DNA of 64,000 nt from Parafrankia sp. EUN1f (GCF_000177675.1 NZ_ADGX01000019.1:21743-85742); one strand, 5' to 3'. Shown: positions 48,536-58,044, counted from the stretch's first letter. Translations and numbers: made by a program. The notes: generated by a model not told the origin, from the sequence alone.

Positions 48536-50179
48536 GTGGCAAAGCGCAGTTCCTGGTCTGTTCGTGTGCTTTCTGTAGGGCTGGCCGCCGCGCTCGGGCT
48601 CGGTCTCAGCGGGTGCGGTGGCAGTGGTGCACGGGCGCCTGCCGGGGGAGACGGGCAGCCGCGCTCCGGAGGGAGTCTGCGCCTCGGCCTCGGTGTCGAT
48701 CCGGTCTGCCTCGACCCTTCGCAGTCGGGTATCGCCGACGCGATCAACATCGAGCGGTCGATCGTCGACTCGCTGACCGCGCAGGACCCGAAGACGAACG
48801 CGATGGTGCCGTGGCTCGCGAGTTCGTGGGAGGTCAGCCCGGACGCCTCGGCGTTCACGTTCCACCTGCGGCCGGGCGTCACCTTCAGCGATGGTTCGGC
48901 GCTGAGCGCGACCACGGTGCGCGAGAACTTCGACGCGGTCGTCAAGGCGGGCGGGCGGGCCCCGCTGGCGGGGAGCTACCTCGCCGGCTACCTCGGGACG
49001 GACGTCGTCGACCCGCTCACCGCCAGGGTGCGCTTCAGCCGGCCCAACGCGCAGTTCCTGCAGGCGACGTCCACGGTGAATCTGGGGCTGCTCTCCTCGG
49101 CCACCCTTGCCCGCCCGCTGGCGGACCGATGTGTCTCCGGGATCATCGGGTCAGGGCCGTTCGTGCTGGACTCCTACGTGCCCCGGCAGTCCGTCACGGT
49201 GCATCGGCGGGACGGGTACCGCTGGGCGCCGGCGATCGCCGGGCACACCGGTGACGCCTACCTGGAGACGATCACCTACTCCATCGTGCCCGACGAAGGC
49301 GTGCGCTCCGGCGCGCTCAGATCTGGCCAGGTCAGCGGCGTGACCGCGCTTCCGGTACAGGCTGCCGTCCAGGCCCGACAGGCTGGCCTGACCGTGGCGA
49401 CGAAGATCATCCCTGGGGTGGTCGCATGCCTGTCCCTGAATCCGTTCGTCTCCCGGCCGGCAATCGACGACTCGGCTGTCCGGCAGGCCGTGGTGAAGGC
49501 GGTCAACCGGGCGGAGGTCGTCAGCACGGTGCTCAGCGACGACTACAAGGTCGCGACGAGCATCCTGGCAGCCTCGACGCCGGGGTATGTCGATCTCGGC
49601 TCCTCCCTCGAGTTCGATCCGGCCGGAGCCGGGAAACTGCTCGACGTCGCGGGCTGGAGGGCTGGGTCGGACGGAATCCGGCAGCGCAACGGCCAGCGGC
49701 TGACCCTGGAGGTCGCCTGGACGACCAACGGCGGTCCTGACCAGGAGGTGCTGGAGCTGATCCAGCAGCAGGTCCGTGAGGTGGGCATCGAACTGAAGCT
49801 GCGGCAGTTCGTGACCGGGCAGGCCTTCCCGGCGATGCAACGCGGAGTCGGGGACTACGCCTGGGGAGCCGGGGCCTTCCGGACCGATCCCGACATCCTT
49901 CGGGCCAAGATCGTGCTGCCTGGGCCGGTCATCCCGCCGAAGCCCGGTTCTCCCGCGGCCCGCCTCAACGCCGACCTGGCGCTGCAGGCGTCGACCGTGG
50001 ACGAGGCCGAGCGCCGGCGGGTGGTCGGCGAAGCACAGCACCTCGCCGTCGACGACGGCATCACCGTGCCGGTGTACGAGATTCCGGCTGTGGTGGGACT
50101 GGCGAAAAACGTCCGCGGGTTCTCCTTCACCGCCTCCGCCAACCTGTTTCTCTACGACACCTGGCTCGAGAATGGCTGA
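48536..50179 (+). CDS. ABC transporter substrate-binding lipoprotein (peptide type, SBP_bac_5)
   Basis: Extracellular solute-binding protein of 547 residues. Signal peptide with lipobox LGLSGC (Cys near 27), then the family-5 pattern: SIVDSLTAQDPKTNAMVPWL, VSPDASAFTFHLRPGVTFSD and SILAASTPGYV. It would deliver oligopeptides or similar solutes to the permeases encoded downstream. GTG start 48536 has GGGGGA upstream. The stop overlaps the first permease start by 8 bases. Confidence 0.9.
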   Translation: MAKRSSWSVRVLSVGLAAALGLGLSGCGGSGARAPAGGDGQPRSGGSLRLGLGVDPVCLDPSQSGIADAINIERSIVDSLTAQDPKTNAMVPWLASSWEVSPDASAFTFHLRPGVTFSDGSALSATTVRENFDAVVKAGGRAPLAGSYLAGYLGTDVVDPLTARVRFSRPNAQFLQATSTVNLGLLSSATLARPLADRCVSGIIGSGPFVLDSYVPRQSVTVHRRDGYRWAPAIAGHTGDAYLETITYSIVPDEGVRSGALRSGQVSGVTALPVQAAVQARQAGLTVATKIIPGVVACLSLNPFVSRPAIDDSAVRQAVVKAVNRAEVVSTVLSDDYKVATSILAASTPGYVDLGSSLEFDPAGAGKLLDVAGWRAGSDGIRQRNGQRLTLEVAWTTNGGPDQEVLELIQQQVREVGIELKLRQFVTGQAFPAMQRGVGDYAWGAGAFRTDPDILRAKIVLPGPVIPPKPGSPAARLNADLALQASTVDEAERRRVVGEAQHLAVDDGITVPVYEIPAVVGLAKNVRGFSFTASANLFLYDTWLENG

Positions 50180-51185
50180 GCTGGTCGCACCCGCACCCGC
50201 ACCCGCACCCGCACCCGCACTTGGCAGGGGCGGCGTGAACGGGCGTTACCTGGCCACCCGGCTGGCGCATTCGGTGTTCGTGGTGTGGGCGGCATACACG
50301 TTCTCCTTCGTCGTTCTCTATCTCGTCCCCGGGGATCCGGTCGAGATGATGGTGAGCAACGGCGGCGTCATCTCGGTGACGTCGGAGCAGATAGCCGAGC
50401 TGAGAGCGGAGTTCGGGGTCGACCAGTCGCCTCCTGCCCAGTATCTGACGAACCTGTGGCATGCCGTTCACCTGGACTTCGGCCGGTCGCTGCAGCGGGG
50501 CCAGCCGGCCCTGGACATCATCGCCGGCGCCGTGGCGCCGACGGTCGCGCTCGCCGGTGCCGCGATCGTTCTCGCCGTGACCGTCGGATGGGCGCTGGCG
50601 CTCTGGGCCACCCTCACCCGCGTTCGCTGGATGCAGCGCCTGGTGCTGCTCCTGCCGGCACTCGGGGTGGCCGTCCCGTCGTTCTGGATCGGCCTGGTCC
50701 TCCTGCAGGTGCTGTCCTTCCGCTGGCACGTGCTGCCTGCCTTCGGTGACGACGGGCCGCGGGGCCTGGTCCTGCCCACCGTCACGTTGGCTGTGCCCAC
50801 GGCCGCGTTCCTCTCGCGGATGCTGGCGCAGAGCCTTTCGCGTGTGCTGGCCGATCCCCATGTGACGACCGCGCGGGCGAAGGGCCTCGGCCGTTGGCGC
50901 ATCCACCTGCACCACGCTCTGCGCAACGCGCTGCCGCCGGTGCTGGCGGTCGCCGGGGTACTGGTCGGCAACCTGCTCGCAGGGTCGGTCGTGGTGGAGA
51001 CGGTGTTCTCCCGCCCCGGCCTCGGCAGGGTGGTCGAGACCGCCGTGACCTCGAAGGACATCCCTGTCGTGCAGGCTCTGGTCGTCCTGTTCGCGATCGT
51101 GTTCGTCACCGTCAACCTGCTGGCCGATCTGGCCCACCACCTCCTCGACCCGCGGGTCACGCTGGCCGGACCGAGGAACGGATGA
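50172..51185 (+). CDS. ABC transporter permease, DppB/OppB type
   Basis: Inner-membrane permease of about 337 residues with six membrane helices. N-terminal TM1 (HSVFVVWAAYTFSFVVLYLV) followed by PGDPVEMM, and the EAA-like cytosolic loop (TTARAKGLGRWRIHLHHALR). The N-terminal 20 residues include an Ala-Pro run from a gcaccc repeat (50187-50220) not usual in the family; GTG 50235 would exclude it. Overlaps the binding-protein gene by 8 bases and the next permease by 4 (ATGA). Confidence 0.9.
   Translation: MAELVAPAPAPAPAPALGRGGVNGRYLATRLAHSVFVVWAAYTFSFVVLYLVPGDPVEMMVSNGGVISVTSEQIAELRAEFGVDQSPPAQYLTNLWHAVHLDFGRSLQRGQPALDIIAGAVAPTVALAGAAIVLAVTVGWALALWATLTRVRWMQRLVLLLPALGVAVPSFWIGLVLLQVLSFRWHVLPAFGDDGPRGLVLPTVTLAVPTAAFLSRMLAQSLSRVLADPHVTTARAKGLGRWRIHLHHALRNALPPVLAVAGVLVGNLLAGSVVVETVFSRPGLGRVVETAVTSKDIPVVQALVVLFAIVFVTVNLLADLAHHLLDPRVTLAGPRNG
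50187..50220. repeat. 6-bp tandem repeat coding (Ala-Pro)n
   Basis: Five perfect gcaccc units plus a partial one at the 5' end of the DppB-type gene, encoding an Ala-Pro run. Confidence 0.85.
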
Positions 51186-52072
51186 GCGGGACGATGACCG
51201 TGGGCGAGGCGCTGGGCGAGCGGCACCGGGCCGGCATGGTCCGGCGGGGCCGGGAGATCGGTGGTGGCCTCCTGCGTCAGCCGATGCTCGCGGCGTCCGC
51301 CGTCGTCGTCGCGGTGGCCGTGGCGGCTGCGCTGGCCCCCGGTGCTTTCACCGGGTCGGACCCGTTGCAGGTCCGGCCCGCCGCGAAGCTGCACCCTCCC
51401 GACAGCGCCCACCTGTTCGGGACCGACCAGCTCGGCCGCGATCTTTTCGCGCGGGTCGTGCACGGGGCGGGACTGTCCCTCTCCTGCGCGGTCATCGCTG
51501 TTCTGGTCGGTCTGGTCGGCGGCTCGCTCGTCGGTCTGGTCGCGGGCTTCGCCGGTGGGCCGCTCGACGCGGCGATCATGCGGGCGGTCGACGTGCTGCT
51601 CGCCGTGCCGTCACTTCTCCTGGCGACGACGCTGGTGACCGCGTTTGGCTTCGGCCCCGCCCAGACGGCCTTCGCGGTCGGCACGAGCTCGATCGCCGCC
51701 TTCGCCCGGCTCGTGCGCGCGGAGGTGATGCGGGTGCGTGAGCAGGCCTATGTCGAGGCCGCCCTCGCCGCGGGCGCACGGCATCTGACGGTGCTGCGCC
51801 GGCACGTTCTGCCCCACACCGGAGGCGCTGTGTTCGCGCTGGCCGCCCTGGAGTTCGGGGGGGCGATTCTGGCGGTGTCCGCGTTGGGATTCCTCGGCTT
51901 CGGCGCCCAGCCTCCCAGCCCGGAATGGGGTGCGCTCATCGCGGACGGCCGCGGCTACCTGGACACCGCCTGGTGGATGACAGCCGCGCCCGGCCTGGCA
52001 GTCGTGCTGACCGTACTGGCCCTCAACCGGATCTCCCAGGCCTTCGAAAGCCCGCCCGTCCCGCGCCGGTGA
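51182..52072 (+). CDS. ABC transporter permease, DppC/OppC type
   Basis: Permease of 296 residues with five to six membrane helices, N-terminal soluble segment, TM1 (AASAVVVAVAVAAALAPG), the family motif HLFGTDQLGRDLFARVVHGA and EAA-like loop YVEAALAAGARHLTVLRRHVLP. Start ATG overlaps the DppB stop (ATGA). No DppD/DppF ATPase gene follows; the next genes are NTF2-like. The transporter must borrow an ATPase encoded elsewhere or be incomplete. Confidence 0.92.
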   Translation: MSGTMTVGEALGERHRAGMVRRGREIGGGLLRQPMLAASAVVVAVAVAAALAPGAFTGSDPLQVRPAAKLHPPDSAHLFGTDQLGRDLFARVVHGAGLSLSCAVIAVLVGLVGGSLVGLVAGFAGGPLDAAIMRAVDVLLAVPSLLLATTLVTAFGFGPAQTAFAVGTSSIAAFARLVRAEVMRVREQAYVEAALAAGARHLTVLRRHVLPHTGGAVFALAALEFGGAILAVSALGFLGFGAQPPSPEWGALIADGRGYLDTAWWMTAAPGLAVVLTVLALNRISQAFESPPVPRR

Positions 52073-52118
52073 ACCGCGCCACCTCGACAAGGACCCGTCC
52101 CGATCTGCAAGGAGACCC

Positions 52119-52697
52119 ATGACCGATATCGGGGATATACGGACACTCATCGCGCGGTGCGCGCACCTGTGTGACCGCGAGCGCCACGAGCAGTGGATCG
52201 ACCAGTTCGTCATCGACGACTTCGCCTACCAGGTGGTGGACGATCCGTCGCCGGGGGGCGACGGTTCCTACCAGGGCCGCGACGAAGTCCTGGCGTACTT
52301 CCGCGCCGCGGCGTCCGGAGACTGGCGCGCCACGCACTTCCTGAGCGAACCGGTGATCGACGTCGCCGGGGAGCGGGCTCACGCGGCCACCGACTTCGCG
52401 CTGGTGCGGTTGGCGGACAGCCAGCCGGCCGAAGCCGGGTCGGCCCGGACCACCGCCGACACCGCCGACATCGCCGACACCGCCGACATCGCCGGCATCG
52501 CCGACACCGCCGGCATCGCCGGCCAACGGTACGAGGTCGCCGCCGCGGGCAGGTACGAGGACGATTTCGTCCGCGCAGCCGACGGAAGATGGCGGTTCAC
52601 CGCCCGCCTGGTCAACCACCTGCCGCTCACCGCGAGCCAGCCGGCTCGTGCGCAGGACGCGCAGGACCTTCTTGCGGCCGGGAGCGCGAATGAGTGA
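52119..52697 (+). CDS. NTF2-like (SnoaL-type) protein 1
   Basis: Cone-fold protein of 192 residues: TLIARCAHLCDRERHEQWID, YQVVDDPSP, YQGRDEVLAYFRAAA, and DFALVRLAD; WRFTARLVNHLP near the end. Members act as small hydratases, isomerases or ring-hydroxylating small subunits. A 9-bp repeat (52455-52524) inserts an Ala-Asp-Thr/Ile tract between the last strands. AGGAGA lies before the ATG. It overlaps the next gene by 8 bases (ATGAGTGA). Confidence 0.82.
   Translation: MTDIGDIRTLIARCAHLCDRERHEQWIDQFVIDDFAYQVVDDPSPGGDGSYQGRDEVLAYFRAAASGDWRATHFLSEPVIDVAGERAHAATDFALVRLADSQPAEAGSARTTADTADIADTADIAGIADTAGIAGQRYEVAAAGRYEDDFVRAADGRWRFTARLVNHLPLTASQPARAQDAQDLLAAGSANE
52455..52524. repeat. 9-bp tandem repeat coding (Ala-Asp-Thr/Ile)n
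   Basis: About seven gccgacacc/gccgacatc/gccggcatc units in frame in the first NTF2-like gene. Confidence 0.88.
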
Positions 52698-53037
52698 CCT
52701 CCAGGACGTCGAGACCGTGCTCGCGCGGGTCGCCCTGGCCGAGGGCGACCACCGCGGCGAGTGCCTGCAGGTCCACTTCCAGAGCATCCCCGTCGTCGAG
52801 GTCGACGGGCCCGTCGCCCACGCCTGGACCGACGGCTTCACCGTGCGGCTGGAGCCGGCGGGCGACTTCGTGATCACGTCGGTGGTCCGCCTGGAGGACG
52901 AGCTGATCCGCGCCGGTGCCGACGGCTGGGCGTTCGCGCGGCGGATTCCCATCCCGCTGCTGCCCCCGGCCGCGCCACAGGCCGGTCAGCCGGCGACCGA
53001 AGGGGACGGGAGAGACGGAGGAGACCACCATGAGTGA
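52690..53037 (+). CDS. small NTF2-like protein 2 (possibly half-domain)
   Basis: 115 residues with DLQDVETVLARVALAEGDH, VHFQSIPVVEVDGPVAHAWT and DELIRAGADGWAFARRI, the second half of an NTF2-like cone fold; the first helices seem shortened. It may form a heteromer with the proteins before and after. Start overlaps the previous stop by 8 bases and its own stop overlaps the next start by 8, both through ATGAGTGA, so the three are translationally coupled. Confidence 0.7.
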   Translation: MSDLQDVETVLARVALAEGDHRGECLQVHFQSIPVVEVDGPVAHAWTDGFTVRLEPAGDFVITSVVRLEDELIRAGADGWAFARRIPIPLLPPAAPQAGQPATEGDGRDGGDHHE

Positions 53038-53479
53038 CGTCGAGGTCGGCCGTGACCCCGAACATGACACCGAGCGGGACGCCGAGCAGATCCGCCGGCT
53101 CATCGCCCGGCTCGTTCAGCTCTACGACCGCCATCGCCACGAGGAGTGGATCGCGGCATACCTGGCCGACGACACGGTCCTGGCCGCTCCAGGCGGCACC
53201 CTGTACGGCCGGGAGGCAATCCGGGCGGAGATCAGCAAGGTTCCCGACGACGGCTGGCGCGCTGTGCACCTGCTCGGGAAATCCGCGATCACGGTCACCG
53301 GCACGAGCGCGCACGCCCTGACCGACGTCGTCAACGTCAAGGTCACCGGTGCGGGGGGCTATGCGGTGACAGGATTCGGCCGCTATGACGACCGGCTGGA
53401 CCGCGGCGCCGACGGCACATGGCGGCTCACGACCCGGACACGCACCATCGCGGGCGCCGCGGCACCGGCCGCGGACTGA
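53030..53479 (+). CDS. NTF2-like (SnoaL-type) protein 3
   Basis: 149 residues: RRLIARLVQLYDRHRHEEWI, YLADDTVLAAPGGTLYGREA, VHLLGKSAITVTGT and ALTDVVNVKV, with GTWRLTTRTRTI closing the fold. Closely patterned on protein 1, likely an intra-operon duplication. GGAGGAG precedes ATG 53030. Likely acts with the LLM oxidoreductase downstream in the same pathway; substrate unknown. Confidence 0.82.
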   Translation: MSDVEVGRDPEHDTERDAEQIRRLIARLVQLYDRHRHEEWIAAYLADDTVLAAPGGTLYGREAIRAEISKVPDDGWRAVHLLGKSAITVTGTSAHALTDVVNVKVTGAGGYAVTGFGRYDDRLDRGADGTWRLTTRTRTIAGAAAPAAD

Positions 53480-53541
53480 CACGGCCAGCCACCCGGCACC
53501 GCCACCTGGTCATCAGACCGTCCAGCTCAGGAAGGAATCCG

Positions 53542-54531
53542 ATGGTCGAACCATCCTTCGTCTCGGTGCATGACACGGTGCCGGTGTGGCGTTCCGGAAC
53601 GGCCGCTGACGCGCTGCGCGAGACCCTGGACCTCGCCCGTGCCGTCGAGGCACTGGGCTACCGCAGGTACTGGGTCGCCGAACATCACAGCACGCCCGCG
53701 CTCGCCACCTCGGCGCCCGCCGTGCTCGCCGGCCAGATCCTTGCCGCCACCGGCACGATCCGGGTCGGTTCCGGTGCGGTGCTGCTGCCCAACCACGCGC
53801 CGCTCGCCGTGGCGGAACAGTTCGGCGTGCTCGGGTCCCTGTACCCGGGGCGGGTCGACCTCGGAGTCGGCCGCGCCGTGGGCGGGTCGGCCGCGGCGGG
53901 CGCACGGCTCGGTGACCCGCGTCAGCGCGCGTTCCCAACCCAGCTCGACGAGCTCGTCGGATACTTCCACGGCAGGGGCGCTCCGCAGGTCCGCGCGATT
54001 CCCGAACCGGCGGTCGCACCCGAGTTCTGGCTGGTCGGCTCCAGCCCGAGCAGCGCCACCTTCGCGGGTAGCCGCGGGCTGCCGTACGTCTACGCGCACG
54101 CGATCGTGCCCGGGCTGGCGCCCGTCGCGTTGGATGCCTACCGCAGGGCGTTCCGGCCGTCGGTGCACCTGGAGCATCCGCGCGGTGCGGTGGCCGCCAT
54201 CGTGGTGCTCGCCGACACGGACGAGCGTGCGCACTCTCTGGCCGACGCGTTCGTCCTCGGCCAGCTCCTCATGCGCACGACCGACCCCGAAACCCTGCTG
54301 CCGACCGAGGAGGAGGCCCGGCGGTACCGGTTCGGCGAGGTGGAGGAATCCTTCCGCCGTGATCGGATCGACCCACAGCTTGTGGGCTCGCTGGCCACCG
54401 TGGCCCCCAGATTCGAGGCGCTGGTGCGTGAATCCCGAGCAGACGAGTTCTTCGCCCTCTCGCAGATTCCCGGGCTAAACAACCGAATCCGCTCCTACGA
54501 GCTGCTTGCCAAGGCAGCCGCGTCGCTCTGA
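53542..54531 (+). CDS. LLM-class luciferase-like flavin oxidoreductase
   Basis: TIM-barrel luciferase-like protein of 329 residues: ALGYRRYWVAEHHSTPALAT, TIRVGSGAVLLPNHAPLAVA, LGSLYPGRVDLGVGRAVGG and FWLVGSSPSSA. This is the FMN-dependent MsnO8-like branch rather than the F420 branch of the protein at 21001. AGGAAGGA precedes ATG 53542; the frame extends upstream without homology. Last gene of the 48.5-54.5 kb plus-strand cluster, convergent with the LuxR gene. Confidence 0.88.
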   Translation: MVEPSFVSVHDTVPVWRSGTAADALRETLDLARAVEALGYRRYWVAEHHSTPALATSAPAVLAGQILAATGTIRVGSGAVLLPNHAPLAVAEQFGVLGSLYPGRVDLGVGRAVGGSAAAGARLGDPRQRAFPTQLDELVGYFHGRGAPQVRAIPEPAVAPEFWLVGSSPSSATFAGSRGLPYVYAHAIVPGLAPVALDAYRRAFRPSVHLEHPRGAVAAIVVLADTDERAHSLADAFVLGQLLMRTTDPETLLPTEEEARRYRFGEVEESFRRDRIDPQLVGSLATVAPRFEALVRESRADEFFALSQIPGLNNRIRSYELLAKAAASL

Positions 54532-54599
54532 TCGAGAAATCCGTGGTTCTGCGGCGTCAGGAAGCCAGCTGCGCGGTGTTCTGGATCGCCTCGTGGGCC

Positions 54600-57452
54600 T
54601 CAGCCCGAAATCCTCCCCTGACCGGCTCCGATGGCATTGCGAGTAGCTCCGGTGGGCCGAGTGACCGCGAGAGCCAGTTCCACCATCGAACTCAGACCGG
54701 TTTTCCGGTAGATCCGGGTCAGATGGACGTCGACGGTTCTGATGCTTATCGTCAGTTGTTCGGCGATCTCCCGCCGTTTCAGTCCCGACGAGATGAGGAA
54801 GGCTATCTCGCGCTCGCGGCGGGTGAGCACATCGAGTATCTCGGGTTCGGCGGGGGCCGGTTGCGGTTGCCGGGTCCGGCCGGGCCGGTCGTCCTGTCGG
54901 TTCAGCCAGTGCAGCAGGGTGAGCGCGTCGCGGCGTCCGGCGATCTCCACTGCCAGGTCGGTGAGGTCCGCGGCCTGCGTGACGCGGCCCAGCGCACGCA
55001 GCTCCGCGGCCGCGAGCCCGAGGGAGTAGCACTGGTCGATCGCCATGCTGGCCGAGGCGAACAGCGTGGCCGCGTCCAGGTAGCACTCGGCGGCGTCAGC
55101 GGTCCGGCCGGACGCACGCAGCACATGGCCGCGAGAAAGGAGGGCGAAGGCCTGGTGGCAGGGCAGCGACACCGAGCGTGCGTGCTCCTCGTTGCGTGCC
55201 GCCCAGTCGGCGATGGGCAGCCCGGCGTCGAGTCCGGCCGCGCACAGCAGCTCCCAGCCCCTCCCGCGCTGCAACCGGGGCAGTCCCGTCAGCTGCGGCC
55301 CCTTGCCCTCGTTGAGCAGCAACGTCACGCAGTGCTGGGGATCGCCGTCGAGCCAGGTCGACAGCGCCAGGGCCAGGACCGCCATCGACGCGCTGCCGTT
55401 GATGTCACCGCGGACCGGCACCTGCGGCCCCGACGGATGCCCGGACAGCGCCCGGGTCGCCAGTGCCCGTGCTCGCCCGCTGCCCGGCGGCTGCAGCCAC
55501 ACCTCGCCGAGCGACTGCAGTGCCAGTGCCTGGGGCCACCGAAGCGCGGAGCTGGATCCGGCCTCGTGGTGCGCCGCCCGCGCCGACTCGCGCGCCTGGT
55601 GGAGCAGCCCGAGGTTGCGTTCGGCCTCACTGAGCAGTACCAGCAGGCTCGGCAGGATGAAGGTCCGCTGTGTCCGGTACGCCGTTGCCACCCCGCGTTG
55701 CAGCTGCTGGCGGGCATCCGACCACCGGCCCAGATAGAGATTGGCGAGGCCGACCGCGAAGACGTACTCCAGCCGTTGGCTGACCAGCCGCTCGGACCAT
55801 CGGGAAAGAGCCTCCCCGGCGGCGGACACGTCCATGAGAGCGGAGTCGAAATCCTTCGCCCGTATCGAGGCGAGCGCCCGGATGGCAAGCAGCCCGCAGA
55901 CGTCCGGGTCCGCACCGTTGCGCCGGGCGGCCTCGATCGCGGCGTCGATGAGCCGGCGGTCGTATTCTCCGACCATCATCGTCAGGCGCAGGCCATGGAC
56001 GAACACCATCCGGGGCCAGACGATCGACGAACGCGCCGCGGGCAGGTCCAGCTGTTCGCCGAGGAGGCCGAGAGTCTGGACATCGTGGCTGGCAATGCCC
56101 TCCGCCACGCAGACGAAGGCAACCTGGTCGGCCCAGCCTGCCTCGTGGAGATCCTCCTGATGCCGGCGGATGTCGAAGAGCAGGTCGCGGCTTTCAGCCA
56201 TGCGCCCGGAGATTCCGAGCGCGGCGACCAGGGCGAGTCGGGCCTGTCGTCCTGTCGCGCTGGTGGGGGAGGTCCGTTCGGTGACGGTGGTGAGCCACGA
56301 GATGGATTCCGAGACGTCGGACTCCATGACGTCCCAGGCCGCGGCGACGATCTGCGCGAGTTCCTCGGGGCGTGCGCGGAGGAGCGAGTGGACGAGGTGG
56401 AATCCGAGCTCCCGGCTGGTCGGACCCCGGCCGGCGAGGCCGCTGATGGCGCGCCGGTGGGCGTTCGCCGCCCAGATGGGGTCGATCGACCGGTGCAGGA
56501 GAGTGCCGAGGACGTCGTTGCGGATGGAGAAGCCCTGCCCGACGCCGTCCGGTCGCAGCAGGTCGCGCCGCACCAGCGCCCGTACCGCCGTGGAGACCTG
56601 CGACTGGTCGAGCTCGGCGACCGTTGAGAGCAGCTCGACGTCGAAATGCTCCCGCAGCACCACGGAGGCCTGCAGCACGCGGTGTTCCGACGCGCTCAGG
56701 CCCTGGGTCTCGAGCAGCGCGGCGAAGTCGAAGGGCGCGACGACCGCGTCCCGGCCGTGCTGCCAGCTCTGCCTGAGCGCCAGCAGCGCGCGGAGGTTGA
56801 AGGGATTGCGGTCGCCGCGGCGGATCTCCTGTGTCAGCGGCCGCGAAAGCAGGGCGACGACCTGCTCGTCGGTCAACGGCGCCAGCTCGATGCGGCTGGA
56901 GTGGCCGAAGGTGACGCCGAGCGAAATCGCCTCCGCCAGCTCGAACGGGGTCTGGCGGGGCCGCAGCGAGACGATCACGTCCCACCGGGGATGCTTCCTC
57001 CCCGTGGCGATCGCGGTCAGCTCCCGGATCGTCTCGCTGCTCGCGAGGTGGGCGTCCTCCAGGACCAACAGGCCCCGGCCGGAGGGGCGGGGCCCCGGCC
57101 GGGAGATGTCCGCGGCCGGCAGATCCGGTGCGCGGGGCGGTGGAACCGGAGACAGCGCGGACCGCAGCGGGCTGAACGGCTCCGGTTCGTCGCCGGGGGA
57201 GTAGCGGTAGACCGTGGCGGGGAGCCCGCTGGAGCGGCGGTGGCGTACCAGAGCGGCCAGCAGATGCGTCTTCCCCGATCCCGGGTCACCGACGACCGCG
57301 ATCATCCTGCCCGTGCGACCGGGCTCACACACCAGTGTCTGCAATGTCTGAAGCTCAGCCGTCCGTACAACGCTGAACTCGGGTTGCGTGAACTCGGGTT
57401 GATTGGTGTGCGCGGGTGCGCAGGGCGTCATGGCGTGGAGCGGCGACTCCAT
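54600..57452 (-). CDS. LuxR-family regulator with AAA domain (LAL type)
   Basis: Large STAND-type activator of about 950 residues. Walker A VVGDPGSGKTHLLAAL near the N-terminus, Walker B-like RGLLVLEDAHLAS, a winged-helix/TPR-like middle (many helical pairs up to about 850) and a C-terminal LuxR HTH (LTRREREIAFLISSGLKRRE; IAEQLTISIRTVDVHLTRIY). Start ATG 57452 has AAGGGGA upstream; ATG 57512 is an alternative. Such regulators switch on pathway genes when ATP and an inducer bind. Divergent from a SARP gene; together they probably control the adjoining clusters. Confidence 0.9.
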   Translation of the reverse strand: MESPLHAMTPCAPAHTNQPEFTQPEFSVVRTAELQTLQTLVCEPGRTGRMIAVVGDPGSGKTHLLAALVRHRRSSGLPATVYRYSPGDEPEPFSPLRSALSPVPPPRAPDLPAADISRPGPRPSGRGLLVLEDAHLASSETIRELTAIATGRKHPRWDVIVSLRPRQTPFELAEAISLGVTFGHSSRIELAPLTDEQVVALLSRPLTQEIRRGDRNPFNLRALLALRQSWQHGRDAVVAPFDFAALLETQGLSASEHRVLQASVVLREHFDVELLSTVAELDQSQVSTAVRALVRRDLLRPDGVGQGFSIRNDVLGTLLHRSIDPIWAANAHRRAISGLAGRGPTSRELGFHLVHSLLRARPEELAQIVAAAWDVMESDVSESISWLTTVTERTSPTSATGRQARLALVAALGISGRMAESRDLLFDIRRHQEDLHEAGWADQVAFVCVAEGIASHDVQTLGLLGEQLDLPAARSSIVWPRMVFVHGLRLTMMVGEYDRRLIDAAIEAARRNGADPDVCGLLAIRALASIRAKDFDSALMDVSAAGEALSRWSERLVSQRLEYVFAVGLANLYLGRWSDARQQLQRGVATAYRTQRTFILPSLLVLLSEAERNLGLLHQARESARAAHHEAGSSSALRWPQALALQSLGEVWLQPPGSGRARALATRALSGHPSGPQVPVRGDINGSASMAVLALALSTWLDGDPQHCVTLLLNEGKGPQLTGLPRLQRGRGWELLCAAGLDAGLPIADWAARNEEHARSVSLPCHQAFALLSRGHVLRASGRTADAAECYLDAATLFASASMAIDQCYSLGLAAAELRALGRVTQAADLTDLAVEIAGRRDALTLLHWLNRQDDRPGRTRQPQPAPAEPEILDVLTRREREIAFLISSGLKRREIAEQLTISIRTVDVHLTRIYRKTGLSSMVELALAVTRPTGATRNAIGAGQGRISG

Positions 57453-58044
57453 CTGGCATTCCCCTTGTCCCCGGACGCGTTGGGCCGCCGCGCGTGGTGA
57501 CGCGTTGGCCACGTTTTAGCGGCGGTCATATGCCAGTGCGGACCTGCATATGGCCCGGCTGCCGGGAAGGCCGCCCACTGAACCAGAAAGCAGCGGTGTC
57601 TCGATGTTGGAGATCTGGCCGGTCGGGCCTACGGACACAAAGCGCTGGACACCCGGGCGAAGTCAATGTGGGCGCGGCGGGACGGGCTGTGAAGCACTGC
57701 GATATTTTACGGACGTCCTCTTGACACTGTCAACTGTCGCGGTCCGTCCCGGCTCGTTCTCCCGCTGTCCGTGCGAGGTTGGATATGGGTGCCGTGCTGT
57801 GGGATCGGAGGATGTGATCCACTGGCTGTCGAATATGTGTCGCCGACCCGTGACGGTGTGTGGCGGTCGAGGTCATCGTGGCTGCCGAAGGCGCCCGGAA
57901 GCCGGCCACGAGGCCAGTACGTACCGCGTCGGTTCGAGAAGATACGCGCTTCCGCTGATGTGCCCGGCTCGTCCGCCTGGTGAGAATGGCGGGCGCCAGG
58001 CGAAGCGGACACCGGTCCGTCTCCCAGCCCGTGGAGGACCGACT
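57453..58044. other. long divergent intergenic region between LuxR and SARP regulators
   Basis: 592 bases, AT-richer in part. TTGAC-act-GTCAA (57721-57733) is a 5-bp inverted repeat within a TTGACA box, and CTGTC follows it, the kind of element SARPs and LALs bind. No gene was accepted here. Confidence 0.45.

Noticed and set aside
54543..56627. 694-codon plus-strand open frame
   Set aside because: Antisense of the LuxR regulator, whose Walker A and HTH are clear.
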